Assembly (NCBI GenBank): GCA_001574975.1
Contig: KQ965770.1
Coordinates: 299,420-357,625, forward strand
Source of the DNA: Gonapodya prolifera JEL478
Lineage: Eukaryota > Monoblepharomycota > Monoblepharidomycetes > Monoblepharidales > Gonapodyaceae
Reading direction: 5' to 3'
Length of the DNA: 58,206 nucleotides
The notes below the pieces were generated by a model. The model was given only the letters and a program-made list of their open reading frames with translations, searched no databases and was not told the origin of the DNA. The position numbers and the translations under genes were made by a program. Positions 19,848 through 30,829 of this stretch are shown here, one piece after another. Numbering within the stretch: position 1 is the first letter of the stretch; every line of letters starts with the position of its first letter.

Positions 19848-21070
19848 GGAGAACGGATGGAGTGATTTCGAGAGCTCTGGGCCGACAAATTACCCAATTT
19901 TCGAAAGAATCGTCACGCATCCAATGACGTATCTTTCAACCAGACACGAAATCATTTGTGAGTGATGGAAAGTAATTTGAGCTCGTTTTTTGAGATAAAT
20001 CTTCCATGTAGTTATGGAGAAAAGGTGCTCGAATCATTGTTCCTTCTGTAAGTATTAATTATTGGCACGGACCCTCCGACGTTCCCCTCCTGAGCAGGCG
20101 TCACCGCAAGGCATGCGTAGCTGGGGTCGCACTGCGTACCCTGATGGATATCTGTGAAGCCATTGAGTTTCAGGACCTAATAAGTCCACGTCGGAACCTA
20201 CTGCGAGTGTTCGAGCGAGCCGCACCAACATTTTAGTGCTGTGACTGTCCTGGCCAGTGAGAACGCAAGGAGTGCAACGCTCCGCGAATAGGATGCTAAA
20301 GATGGGGACCTAAGGACAAGTTGAGTGAATTTGCGTTTGCGCCGTTTGTGGAGCACATCGGGTCGGCCTCCACGTGGCGTGCTCTGGGGTCTGGGCAGGA
20401 CGGGGAACTAGACCGCGGACGTGACCTGCTACTACCTTCACGTCTGTCTGTTTTCCCCTCCTCTCAGGTGTCGTCGCAGATTGTTGGGACGTGTTTGAGG
20501 GAGCGGGCGTCATATTCTTCAGAGCAGAATTGCCCTTTGTTGGTCGCTAATAGACACCTAGTATTTACAGTATCTTTCGTGTGTGCTGTTCATGTCCCTT
20601 CGTCGCTCACGGTCGAGATGTCAAACGGGAACGTGATGTTGAGGGACATTTTTGTGAGCCCCGACTCACCACGCAAAACTCACGCTCCACGTCTCTGCAA
20701 AGGAACGTTAGCTCTTGATGCTCAAACCTCGTGCGCTCAGCTACAGCGCTCGGGCAAGTCTGTGTAGAGAAAAAGCGTCTCAATTCGAAGAATCATCACT
20801 CGGTATCGTCATGTACATCAGCTGTCGCCCACGTAATAGGCGAAGCGTCGTGTGCTTGGTTCCCCGCTCTGCCCAACGGGGAACCGTCAGTGCCTATTCA
20901 TAGGCTTGCTCGACGATCTTGAGCACCTTCTCTTCAATCTTCAGATGTCGCGGAAGATTTGTCGCTAAATAGGAAGTCAAGATATTAATTTTGAAACGGA
21001 TTCTCCGCTGTTGGGGAACGTGTTTGTGATCGTTCATCTTCGCATTTTCCAAAGCACCTTTTACAGTGGG
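19848..21070. other. Intergenic region, no confident gene
   Basis: No family motif or splice chain found. A 67-codon minus-strand frame at 20894-21097, ending LATNLPRHLKIEEKVLKIVEQAYE-like and rich in lysine, looks protein-like and overlaps the AP endonuclease start. I could not assign it or find partner exons. I looked for snRNA and SRP-like signatures around 20050-20300 and saw none. Confidence 0.4.
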
Positions 21071-23011
21071 ATGATCGACGAAGGTGGTCACAATCAAGCT
21101 AGAAGGACGCGGAAACTAAACATTCTCTCTTGGAATTGTAACGGCCTTGCAACCCTGGAGAAAAAGTGAGGCGTTTGTGGTAAAGGGCGATTTCATTCAA
21201 ATGAAAGCATTGGCGGCAGGCACACCCAGCAAACGAAGGATCCTATCAAAGCTTTGAGAGCCTTGTTTGATGAGTTTCAAGGTGGGATGATCCTCTTCGC
21301 GCAAAGGGCTCGAATGCGGATCCAATAACGTGTACCGTCACGTGTTTGAATTGCATTTGCAGCCGACGTTATCCTCTTCCAAGAAACCAAGGTGGCACCA
21401 CCGCCACGGCTACCAAAGACTTTGGCTCGCGTTTGTGGATACGACAGCTTCTTCGCCTTCAGTGATCCAGGCAAACGAGGATGGGGTGTTGCTGCTGTAA
21501 GCTCACTCCGAGTCACAGAGAACCGCACCGTCTGAGCCCCAACCTCTCTAGTATGTTCGCAAAGGTCTTGTCAAATCCGTGACGCCAGGATTCTTCCGCC
21601 CGCCTCGAGATAACGAAGAGGCTCGATCGCTCAGTTTGGATTTTGGGACCTATGAGCTGCTTTGCCTTTATGTGCCAAACCCATACAAAAGTCAAGACCG
21701 ACTTGACTATAAGACGGCTTGGTGTGAGGATTTGGAAAGCAGGGTGAAAGAGCTCTTCCGAAAAGGCAAGGTGAGCCATCGTCCATCCCCGTCGCTCATC
21801 TGTGGCCCCAATCTTCACCTCCCCACAAGCCCATCATAATCGCCGGTGATCTCAACACCGCAATCACACCAATCGACCATTACAACCCCGTGAAACATTC
21901 CCAGGAGCGTGGTTTTACGGCCCCCGAGCGGAAATTCTGGACGGATCTGATGGAAAGTTACGATCTTTGCGACGTGTGGAGAGAACGCGAAGGAAAAGGG
22001 AAGGCGAACGTGTTTACGTGGTGGGAAGTCAAGAAGAACATGAGGGCTCATAACTACGGGTGGCGAGTGGGTGGATCCGACCTCACGTGACGCTCATCTT
22101 GTGACCGCGTGCACACTTCCCAGGTCGACTATTTTTTGATTTCTCGTTCTTTGATGCCGTACGTCTCTTCCTCTTCGATTTTGACAGAAGTCACTGGCTC
22201 GGACCATTGTCCAATCACGCTGAGCCTCGACCTCCCGGACAATGGTCTCGTGAAGTTCCAAAGATTCAGCGGTCGGGTTGCTGGGGCGATGAATAGGAAT
22301 ATGGAGGTTGTTTCGGACACGTCAAGCGACGACAGCACGGACGAGGAACAGGACGTTGACGTCAGCATGCAGATTGGAAAGGTCCCACTCGCACTGTCAA
22401 CTCCCAAGTCTACGTTGAGAGACCCCGTGTCTGATTCACCTTCCACACCGCTCAAGGATCCGCCAACACTGCGTCCTTCCGTCTCCCCCTCCCTTCCTGG
22501 AGTCGAACCGTCTTCTAAAAAGGAGGTCCAGGGCAACTACCGTCCACTTCCCGGTGTGAGAACAGGAACAGGAACACCTCAAGGCCAGGCTGATGCAGCG
22601 GCGCGCCACAGGGTCGCAATGGTGCTCCTTGCAGATTCAACGCTTAGTTTGGAGACTGAGCAGGGTAGACGCGAGGTGATGAAGCGCTCGGGTGTGACGG
22701 AAGATGCACTGCCAGGGGCAGCGAAGAGGATTGAGACCGTGGCTGTTGGGCGGGATCGTGCCATGCAGAGCTCGTTGAAGGGCTCTGCCGACGTGTCTGA
22801 TCGTGTGGGAGCTGGACGTTCGACCTCCAGCAGTCGCAATGATGGACGCTCGCTAAATACTCTCACGGAGTCTCAGTCAGCTCCTGTGGTCGCTATTTCT
22901 TCTGATGACGAGAGGTACTCCGTGGGATCTGTATCGAACTCTGGAAGAAAGCGCAGTGCATCGTCCGACCCTTCCAGTGAATCCAAGAGACAGCGGCTGA
23001 TGCGCTCTTAG
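21071..23011 (+). CDS. Class II AP endonuclease (exonuclease III / APE1 type) with long C-terminal tail
   Basis: Six exons (21071-21165, 21220-21281, 21363-21496, 21552-21770, 21830-22066, 22124-23011) give 544 residues with no frame break. Catalytic landmarks: SWNCNGL, ILFQETK (metal-binding glutamate), LYVPNPYK, IIAGDLNTAI and GSDHCPITL (Asp-His pair). It cleaves the backbone at abasic sites in base-excision repair. After the catalytic domain (about residue 310) comes a 235-residue serine/threonine/proline-rich tail with a basic end (GRKRSASS...KRQRLMRS) that may act as a nuclear signal. APN2-type enzymes usually end in a zinc-finger GRF domain; none is visible. The ATG gives MIDEGGHNQARRTRKLNILSWN-like context, directly before the domain. 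Confidence 0.9.
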
Positions 23012-23413
23012 GGACTTCCAACTGGAGAGGGTTGATGCTGTCGTCTTGGGTTGTTGATCGTGATCGACAACAGACCAGCTACTAAGACGAGAAGCCTGAC
23101 CGACGAATCAAGGGAACAAAACTCGCAGACACTGGTGACAATTCCCGAGTACATGACAGGAAGGTCTTGCAATTGGCGAAGATGTGATCTTTGGAGCAAA
23201 TGAGTTAGAGGCGTAGTTTAGTCTTCGCCGTTCGTACCACATTGGGTGCAGGCTTGTTGAAGCCCCGCTGCAACTTTTCGTGCATGGGGATATTTTGATC
23301 TTTCGAGTGTACGTACAAAGATTTCATCACAAACAATCGAATATATCCAATGAAAAATCAAAATCTGACAATCATTCCACCTGCATACCCTGAACTATTT
23401 CTAAGACAAAAAT
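23012..23413. other. Intergenic, nothing recognised
   Basis: AT-richer spacer between the AP endonuclease stop and the ankyrin fragment. No motif seen. Confidence 0.5.
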
Positions 23414-24032
23414 TCAATATCCAGCACCATACTTGCGAAAGATCTTCACCACACTGGAATGAGAGTACCACTTCGCGATCCTCATCGTGCGGTCACCGTG
23501 AGGCTTCACTTGGGCACCAGCGTCAAGCAGGGTAGTCTTCACGAGAGTGGCAGTGCCAAAATCACGTTGCAGTGGCCCCGCTCAGATGCCAGGTCCAGCG
23601 GTGTACAGCCGTGGCAGTCACGGAAAGAAACATTAGCGCCGTGAGTGAGAAGGAGTTCTGCAAGTTGACCGTGACCCATAGTTGTGCTCGCTAGCAATGC
23701 ATAATCCCCTTGTGTGTGCACGTCCGCTCCACCATTCACAAGACAGCACAATTCTTTTTGGCCACTGCAATCATCAATAGTGCTCCGCCATCACGTCACG
23801 ACGCACGATGGCTCCGCGATCCAAAAGAGCTCGGACCGCGGCAACTCGATTTAGCTCCACTGCACGCTGGCAGCGGCAACAAGACTTCTTGACCTGTATG
23901 CACATCACACCCATGCTCAATGAAGAAGAACACTACGCGATTTCCTACACTCGCCGCAGCTATTAAAGCTGTAACCTGCCGCGGATGCTCTCCTGTGACA
24001 AGTGTCCACAGCACGCTTCCAACCGCAGCCAC
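23414..24032 (-). pseudogene. Ankyrin-repeat gene remnant
   Basis: Read on the minus strand, ankyrin units appear in shifting frames: TALIAAASVGNRVV..FIEHGCDV, VELNRVAAVRALLDRGA, LVNGGADVHTQGDYALLASTTMGHGQLAELLLTHGANV, and CTPLDLASERGHCNV followed by LLDAGAQVKPHG and a final VVKIFRKYGAGY stop at 23414-23416. At least three frame changes and one stop separate them, and no intron pattern explains this. No other domain is attached. The upstream limit is uncertain. Confidence 0.6.
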
Positions 24033-25481
24033 AGCCAGTCACTCCATAGCTGCTCCCCCGCCCATCCACACATCCACACACACACACTCAACCCCCGTCA
24101 TGAGGAATGCTCTCGCGGAGCGATATCGAGGCCCAAGAGCCGTCTTCCGTCTTCCCTTCACCCGTTACGAATGCGCGCGTCTCAACCGATACCCGCCCCC
24201 CTCCCGCCTCCCACCTCCCCAGCCATCGCATCCTCCGTATGGGTAAAACAGTCCATCAACATCACCACCACAAATCCACCGTCACCACCCCAACTCCTCG
24301 GCACGACCGCCAGCGCACCCCTTCTCAACGAAACCACCTTCAACAGCTGGGTCGCCACCGCAAACTCCTCCCAACCCGCAACGACCCAAGTCCAGTACAT
24401 GGTCCTCCAAACGCGCCTGGACTACATCGACACCGACGCGTACACCGCCGTCCGGGGGGTACCTTTCAACCACACCTTTGACGCCTACTTCGTCATGCCG
24501 CCCGACAGTGGCGGGCGGACCTTCACCCCGGCGTCGGGTTGTTTTTTTGGAGCTTTGGGTCTGGTGGCTGATTGTGGCGCCGAGAGTGGACGTGTATATT
24601 TATCAGAGTTTTGTATTTTGTAGCATTCTGAAAACATGTGAACCTTCTGAGTCGATGATGATGTGTGCGATATGATCATCGGCTACGTCGCGGATTTCAC
24701 CAGTCAAGCTAGTTGTGGTACTTGAAGACACTGGTAAAAAGGTACTGAACTACCGGAGGCGCGTCGTCGGGTCCGTGCTCGGTGCTCGCTTGCCCGCACT
24801 TGCCCCAACAACCAACAACCTGTGCCCGCACTTGCCCCGTCCTTTCCTATAAAAACCCCGCCGAAACACCAGTCCCCCATGATGTGTTTGAAAGAATCCA
24901 CTCCTCCCCCGGCCACTTTTAGACCGCCTTACAAGGGCGGTCCGACGGCTCGGGGGTTATCTCAACGCTTCTATGACACTGTGTTGCACGGGGTTTGGAT
25001 ACTCGCCCCGCCCGCTATTTGACCGGCGGCGCCTCGTCGTGGTCTGCAGGGTGGGGCTTTTCCACTACTCATCTGAACTGTTTGGTGCGCCGTTTTGTGT
25101 GTACCGTGTGGTTGCATAGGTCTGCAGCGATGCAGGCTCGAGCTCAAGTCGCTTGTTTGCGAGCCACGTAATTTTTGGAACTTGGAGCGCGAGGGGGAAA
25201 CCCTTGTGCTCCTGCATCATTTTTTATGCTGAATTTGAAAACGAATGAAATTGGTCCCTTGGAGTTGGTGGAGAGTGCAGGGGTCTTTTATTTGACATAT
25301 GGTTGGCGTGTATTTGTAACATAGCTATTGCCAGCTTCTCTTTATACACGTCCTTCAAGTGAAACGCTGATGCAAGAGCGGCATATATCTGCCACACTCT
25401 CCCATTAATTACGACGACATAAGATTTTCTTCATTACACTGTGCTCGATCTTATCCACTCTTTCCTTTCAACACTCTCCAG
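24033..25481. other. Gene-poor stretch with an uncharacterised open segment and short repeats
   Basis: A plus-strand frame over about 24240-24560 is rich in Thr/Asn with several N-glycosylation motifs and could be an exon of an extracellular protein, but no start or splice partner is evident. A TATAAAA lies near 24848. TGCCCGCACTTGCCCC occurs at 24791-24806 and again at 24823-24838. A GC-rich segment at 24752-24773 is repeated imperfectly at 25022-25044. No gene is supported. Confidence 0.4.
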
Positions 25482-26813
25482 TCACTTTTCCTTCTTCGTT
25501 GTGTATTGATCCCAGCTCTCAGAAAACCACACGCTGTGAGGTGGAGGTTTACCACTCTTCTTCGCTTCAATAATTTGTTGCTCGATGTAGTAGAAGAGTG
25601 TCCTGCAATCCAAAGTGTGAGAGGCATGCCGCTTGGTGAGGAGCAAACACTTACCCATCATATTGACGCCGAACCGCCTCTTTGGATATCATACCGTCTT
25701 TCGCACACAGAAGGAACAACGTGCCCCATTCAAAGAAGGCGGCGAACCTATTGTAATGGTTGGTGTTAGCCGTGTTACAGAAGACACGAGAATGTTTCCG
25801 TACCACCCAAAAGGGTCCACCCAGTTTCTCTGTGCGCGTATCATGCGCATAAGTTCAGGGAACGTGAGAGCTCCTTTTCGGTCCCTAGTACCAGCTATCA
25901 AACATCACTTCTACATCCGCACACGTCGGTCTACATCACCTGTCATGCTTGGAGAAAATCTCCTCGAACTTCTGAGGCACAAATCTCCCTTCATTATCGT
26001 ATGCTTCGGAATCTGACCCGTGCTTGGCCTAAGGGACAATATCGACATGGTTGAGGTTTCAAAAAGAGGGCGGGACATCGCGGAGAACATACTCTGTGGA
26101 TGTTTTTGATACATACGCCAAACGTTGGATCCTAAAGAAAACGCGGCTTATTCATCCTAGTGATCTCAGAGCAATGTACATTTATAAAAGTACCCACCGG
26201 CACCCAAGAGTTGCTTGTCGGGTATGAGAAGTTGACATTGATGATGAAAACAGCCAGAATACTGAACATGGTGCTAAATGCCAGTGTTGTGAATGACTAT
26301 CTCCGCTGTAGTTGGAACTCGTTCGGCTTACTTGAATCCAAGGGAACGGAATCCCTGAGTTGCATCATCAGTAACATTTAAGCAGTGGATTGGAATATCG
26401 AGAACATACCAAGAAGGTGTCGCGCATGCTGATAATGCCATCACCGTCCCTGCAATGAGTAGCGTGAACCTTATGGTGACGCACCTAACCTTTCCACTGT
26501 TCCACTGCAGGGTGAGCTCTCCTGCTACAGCGTTTCGTGCGTTGAGCCGCTGGCCCCTCTCACTTCATCCCACCAGGTGCAACGTCTGACAGCGTGAGAG
26601 CACCCACCGGTCGAAAAATGCCACATGCTGTTGCAGAACAGATAAATGCTTGTTGTTGTTCTTCGAACCCGTCGTGTGCTCCTGTGTTGCTGCATCCACT
26701 GCTCTCGGCTGACCTGCATTGCCGAGTTTGTCAAGGCCAATTGGAGGGGGGAATTCCTTCGTCGCCGGAGCTGATACGACGAACATGGAAGAAGTTTTGG
26801 ATTCGTTTTCCAT
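25482..26813 (-). CDS. Caleosin / peroxygenase
   Basis: Nine exons (26813-26608, 26449-26410, 26354-26332, 26273-26198, 26131-26093, 26028-25940, 25884-25804, 25747-25655, 25602-25482) sum exactly to 256 codons. Motifs: [22 protein letters not shown] (EF-hand, written across two junctions), GFRSLGF, a hydrophobic segment [19 protein letters not shown] with a weak proline knot, [47 protein letters not shown] and VRRQYDGTLFYYI. The EF-hand and the histidines of the NIH and KHGSD motifs, which bind haem in caleosins, are all present. It is a calcium-binding, lipid-droplet-associated peroxygenase. No frame break despite exons as short as 23 bases. Confidence 0.93.
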
Positions 26814-26848
26814 CGAGAAAAGATTCTTCTCTCCGTCCTTCTCCTTCC

Positions 26849-26857
26849 TTTTTATAT
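26849..26857 (-). promoter_or_regulatory. TATA box of caleosin
   Basis: Minus strand reads ATATAAAAA about 35-45 bases before the caleosin ATG, an orthodox core promoter spacing. Confidence 0.5.
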
Positions 26858-27616
26858 TATCCGCGGAGTGACGTAACCAAACCATCATCGGAGCGCCAAG
26901 ATCAGGGTTTTGTGACTGCGTGTGTCGAGTCACGTCGAGAGCAGACGAGTTAATCCGCAATACAGTGAAAAGAATGTTAGCAATGGGTGTTCTTAACTCT
27001 AATATCTGTTCTCGTCCGCATGATTGCACCTCGTTGGATCTCAATTGCCGCTGCAGATGTTTAAGGCAGCATTTTATCCATGAAATAGATGACAGATGAT
27101 TTACCCTTTTATGGCAATAGGGAAGGATTTAATTTCCATGAAACAAATGACAGATGATTTAACCTTTTGTGACCCTATGGAAGGATTTCTGTCCTTCATC
27201 CGCCATTCTCGTCGCATCGCCCAGCTAATGAAAGTGCTCCAAAGCACCATCATCCACAAGGAACAGTGGAGACATATGTTTACCATGTACATATGGTCCG
27301 CCCAATTGATGTATCAGTCTCATATGTGTCATTCCCAATTCTGGATTAAACAGTCGCCCTGTCGATGTCTGATGTACGAGATCTTAGTTCTCACATTCGA
27401 CTATACAATAATTCCAAATGTCGCATTTTGGTACCCGTTTGTGTTTCAAAATTGGAATCCCGTTGCGTGCAATGTGTTCGTACCACCTTCGATCTGCGAA
27501 CAATGGCCCCGATACAAGGTGACACCAACTTATGTTACAACGTCGTTCTACCGAGATATACCGATTTGTCCAGAACGATTCCAGTCGTGCAATTTCCCGC
27601 AGGCTGCTCCCGTCAT
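26858..27616. other. Intergenic between caleosin and MYND genes
   Basis: Holds the 54-base tandem repeat at 27077-27188 and a long plus-strand open frame antisense to the 3' side of the MYND gene. That frame has no family motif and I do not call it. Confidence 0.45.
27077..27188 (+). repeat. Two-copy tandem repeat of about 54 bases
   Basis: TCCATGAAATAGATGACAGA... at about 27077-27130 recurs as TCCATGAAACAAATGACAGA... at 27135-27188. Shared cores are ATGACAGATGATTTA, CCTTTT and GGAAGGATTT. Confidence 0.75.
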
Positions 27617-28828
27617 CTACGATATTACAAAGTTGACCACAACTGCCCCGATAACAACAAGCGCCAAGACAAAGAGCACCCAAAGCTCCTCTGAGAAGTC
27701 CACGGGTCCCTTATCTTGGGCCTCCAGAGTGTCCGACCCTTTCAACTGAGGGATACTGTCGCAGGCCTTCTTGTGGATTTCCGCGTGTTCGCTGCGACAC
27801 TTGGCGTTGCAGTAGCGCGCCGCCTTGCAGCCGCCGCAGTAGATGAGTTTCCCCTTCTTCCACACCACCTTTCCGGCTTCCGCAGCCTTACACCGCGTGT
27901 TCCAGCAGCATGCGCCCAGCTCGTTTTCTTGAAATGACCTCCGCGCCCCCCGGAACGACCGAAGCACCGCTGCAGGTGGTTTGTTGGGCCATGTCGACAT
28001 GGCAGCAAATTTGGCACCGACTTCAACCTCCTTGCCCAGTTCCAGCGCCAAGTACGAGGACCACTGCTTCTGCACCTCAGGGTCGATGTGGTCCTGAGGT
28101 ACAACGGTGGAGCCATTGTCCTGTGCGATTAAAATGGTCCGGTTGAGTCGAAGGTTGCTCTTCTCGAGCGCCCTCGGGTAACCATCCCCCGCGTCCGCGA
28201 CGAGCATGAGTTTCAGGTTGCGAATGAGATGGGCGAACCCTTCGTCCGTCACCACGAACATCTTATCGCGCTCTCGGTCGTGGTACTTTGGATCCCGCCG
28301 ACGCTCGATCTCCTCGCACGCAGTCCCCAGTGTCGACTCCACGACACCAAACGCCGGGTCTAGGAGGGCTCGTGTCGCCCACCGACTTGACCGCGCGATT
28401 TTCCACAGGAGGTTCCGCGCAATGGCCGACCTCAGGTCCAGAGCTGGGAGCAATCGGCCCCCGGGGAAGGCCGTCTCGGCGACCTGGCGGTAGAAGGTCG
28501 ACACGACGGCGGCATTGAAGATGTGCCGCGCGCGCTGCTGGATCTTGGTGTCTTGGTGGTCGTAGGAGATCGTGATGAGATGAAGAAAGTGCTCAAACAC
28601 AATGTTGATGTGTTTGGATTCCAAAAACTCGCAATACCTGAAATAAATCAAAGAGGTCGAACCGTTGGGCATTCGATCCATCGCAGCGAGCCGGACTCAC
28701 CAGGCGGCAATCTCATCCGGCGCGTCCAGATCGAACTCCCCGACTTTCTTCGCCACGTCCTCCTGCGTTGGCAGATCCAACTTGGCCAGGGATTCTTTCA
28801 GTCGATGCGAGAATCGAATCACTTCCAT
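27617..28828 (-). CDS. MYND-type zinc finger protein with C-terminal membrane anchor
   Basis: Exons 28828-28701 and 28637-27617 give 382 residues. The first 250 are helical without a recognised family. The MYND finger spans about residues 285-330: CCWNTRCK, then IYCGGCKAARYCNAKCRSEHAEIHKKAC, with the expected Cys/His spacing (written here in pieces: CCWNTRCK, YCGGCKAARYC, CRSEHAEIHKKAC). The last 20 residues (LWVLFVLALVVIGAVVVNFV) form a tail-anchor-like hydrophobic segment, unusual for MYND proteins. A role as a tail-anchored protein-interaction adaptor is inferred. It is divergent from the PPR gene with 134 bases between starts. Confidence 0.8.
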
Positions 28829-28962
28829 TTCCGAGTCCTAGCCTTGTCCCGCCCCAATCGCGAATAGTTGGAACGTGGCCTGGGGCAGCGGCACAACATT
28901 GTACAGGCCAACTGACAAATTTGCCGGCAACCATTCTGTTACTCCCCGAATTCACCTGGAAG
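28829..28962. promoter_or_regulatory. Bidirectional promoter region
   Basis: 134 bases separate the ATGs of the MYND gene (minus) and the PPR gene (plus), so both promoters must overlap here or run into the neighbouring 5' ends. No TATA is seen. Confidence 0.6.
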
Positions 28963-30065
28963 ATGGCCGCTTCTCGCGCTGCTGCCGCCGTAATCGGGCG
29001 CTTTCATCCAGTTGGAAGGTCTTTCGCGGGCATCATGTCCACCGCCGTGGCTTCCGCATGTGCTCGTGCCGTGACTCAATCCAAAGGGGCACGGTCGTTT
29101 TCTGCGGCGTCGGCAGGAGGATCGGACTCATTGGAGGACCTCAGAACCGCGGTTAAAGCTCGTGAGTTGAAACGTGGGCTGGGTATGGAATCCCTTCTTG
29201 AGAGTGTGTCATTTGTTCGGGACACATTGCGGATCGCAGCTCGTCTCCAAACCGAACACCCATTTTCCATTTCCATTTGCCAGGCAACCTTTGGGAAGTC
29301 AACCGCATTTACGATCACCTCGCGTCGAATTCCTCCAACTTGCGTTCCTTCACTCCGGATGACATCGGTGCCATCCTCTCCCTTCACCTCAAATCTGCTG
29401 TCCCTGAGCGCGTGACGAAACTGCTCGAGGATGTGTCGGCTGCGGGTGTCCGACCTGCTCTGGGTGAATTCAACACATACGTGCGGAAAAACGCGCGAGC
29501 AGCGGGTTGGGTGTACGACGATGCTGTGGTGTTCCTGGATGCCATGCGCAAGCGAGGAGTTAAGCCAGACAGCGAAACATACCAGTTGCTGATCTCTGCG
29601 CTGATTGGTGCCCGGGATGCGTGGGGCGCGTGAGTGAAAAATGTTTTCTCTTCAATTATTTGATTCGTCTGACACACCGATTCTGGCAAATAATGTTCAG
29701 CAAAAAGCTCATGGACCAGGAGCAGCCTGCCGACGAGGTTCCCCCGACACCCGAAATCTACACCTCGCTGATCCGTGGTCTCGCGGAACAGGGCGACGTG
29801 GACGCCGCCAAGGAGGTGGTCGATGACATGCTGGACAACAACGTCCGACCGGATAGTAAGCTGCTACAGGAGACCGTAGAGGATTTAATGAAGCGGGGAT
29901 TCAACGTGAGTTGGAAATCGCACTATTGACCACAGTGGTGCTGCATATTGACTTACGATATTGGTGCTTTGTCAGGACGCTGCTTTTGACCTTGTCAATG
30001 AGCTCGCCGTTGGTGAAGGGGGCGAGGCTGTGGTGGAGATGGGAAGCGGAGGGTCAAGGCCATGA
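28963..30065 (+). CDS. Mitochondrial pentatricopeptide-repeat protein
   Basis: Exons 28963-29161, 29284-29629, 29701-29905 and 29976-30065 give 279 residues. The N-terminus is alanine/arginine/serine-rich (MAASRAAAAVIGRFHPVGRS), a likely mitochondrial targeting signal. At least two good PPR units follow: one around YDDAVVFLDAMRKRGVKPDS and one around EIYTSLIRGLAEQGDVDAAK, the latter followed by VVDDMLDNNVRPDS. Weaker units precede them. PPR proteins bind organellar RNA, so a role in mitochondrial RNA processing or translation is likely. The acidic tail ends GSGGSRP. Frame intact. Confidence 0.87.
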
Positions 30066-30829
30066 TTCCCTTCTCCCCTCGACCTCTCGGTGCTGCTCCA
30101 TGGTGACGTGTGACTCTATATCTGAATGTGGTCCATTCTCGTCCGCCGTGCCAGCCGCATTCCATTGTCGTGATTTCTCACAACTTCGTCATTTAGATAG
30201 TGAAAATATATAGCTACCAACTTGAAAAGCACTTACCTTGTCTGATTTGATTCGAAAATACTGGATGGCAATTCATTATGTATGGTGGGGTTGCCTGCGA
30301 ATGTGGTGAATTCATTCAAGAACTTCGAGCAACGAAGCGGATCAGAAGAGCCGACGGCGTGAGCATCATCTATTCTGTTCAAACTCCCCTTGGCATTAAT
30401 GATGGACGAAAACTTGTGTCCCTCGCAGCTCTACTGTGATTCCCCCCTCGCCTGCATATCCCCGTAACCCACTCAATTCAGCAAACTTTCCTACAGGTGC
30501 CTACTCATTTATCTTTCTCTCTCGCTCTCATTTTGCTTCGCCGTCGGTGTCGTTTCGCCTGCAAGGGGGGGAAGTCTCAGCATTTCCTCGTCACAAATGG
30601 TTTGGGACGAGCGCGAAGAGCAGGCTCATCGATACGTTACGAGGAAGTCATACCACGTCTTCAACCGGATGGACGAGTCGGGAACATCCAAAGCGGAAAA
30701 CCCATCCTCTCTTCCCCATTCCTAACCCCCCTCTCCCTTTCCTTCCTCTCCATGGCTTTAGAATCATCCCCTCCCTGACCGATACCCTTATTTGCCCTTC
30801 CCCTCCCCATTTCACTTTCCACGAACGTG
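30066..30829. other. Intergenic / 5' region of the KH protein
   Basis: Pyrimidine-rich near 30700-30820 (runs of CCCTCTCCC type), as often seen before fungal starts. No gene recognised. Confidence 0.5.

Noticed and set aside
20050-20320. Structured ncRNA (U-snRNA, SRP or RNase P)
   Set aside because: None of the conserved cores I know for these RNAs is present on either strand.
27096-27749. 217-codon plus-strand frame
   Set aside because: Part of it lies over the 54-base tandem repeat and the rest is antisense to the MYND gene end; no recognisable domain.
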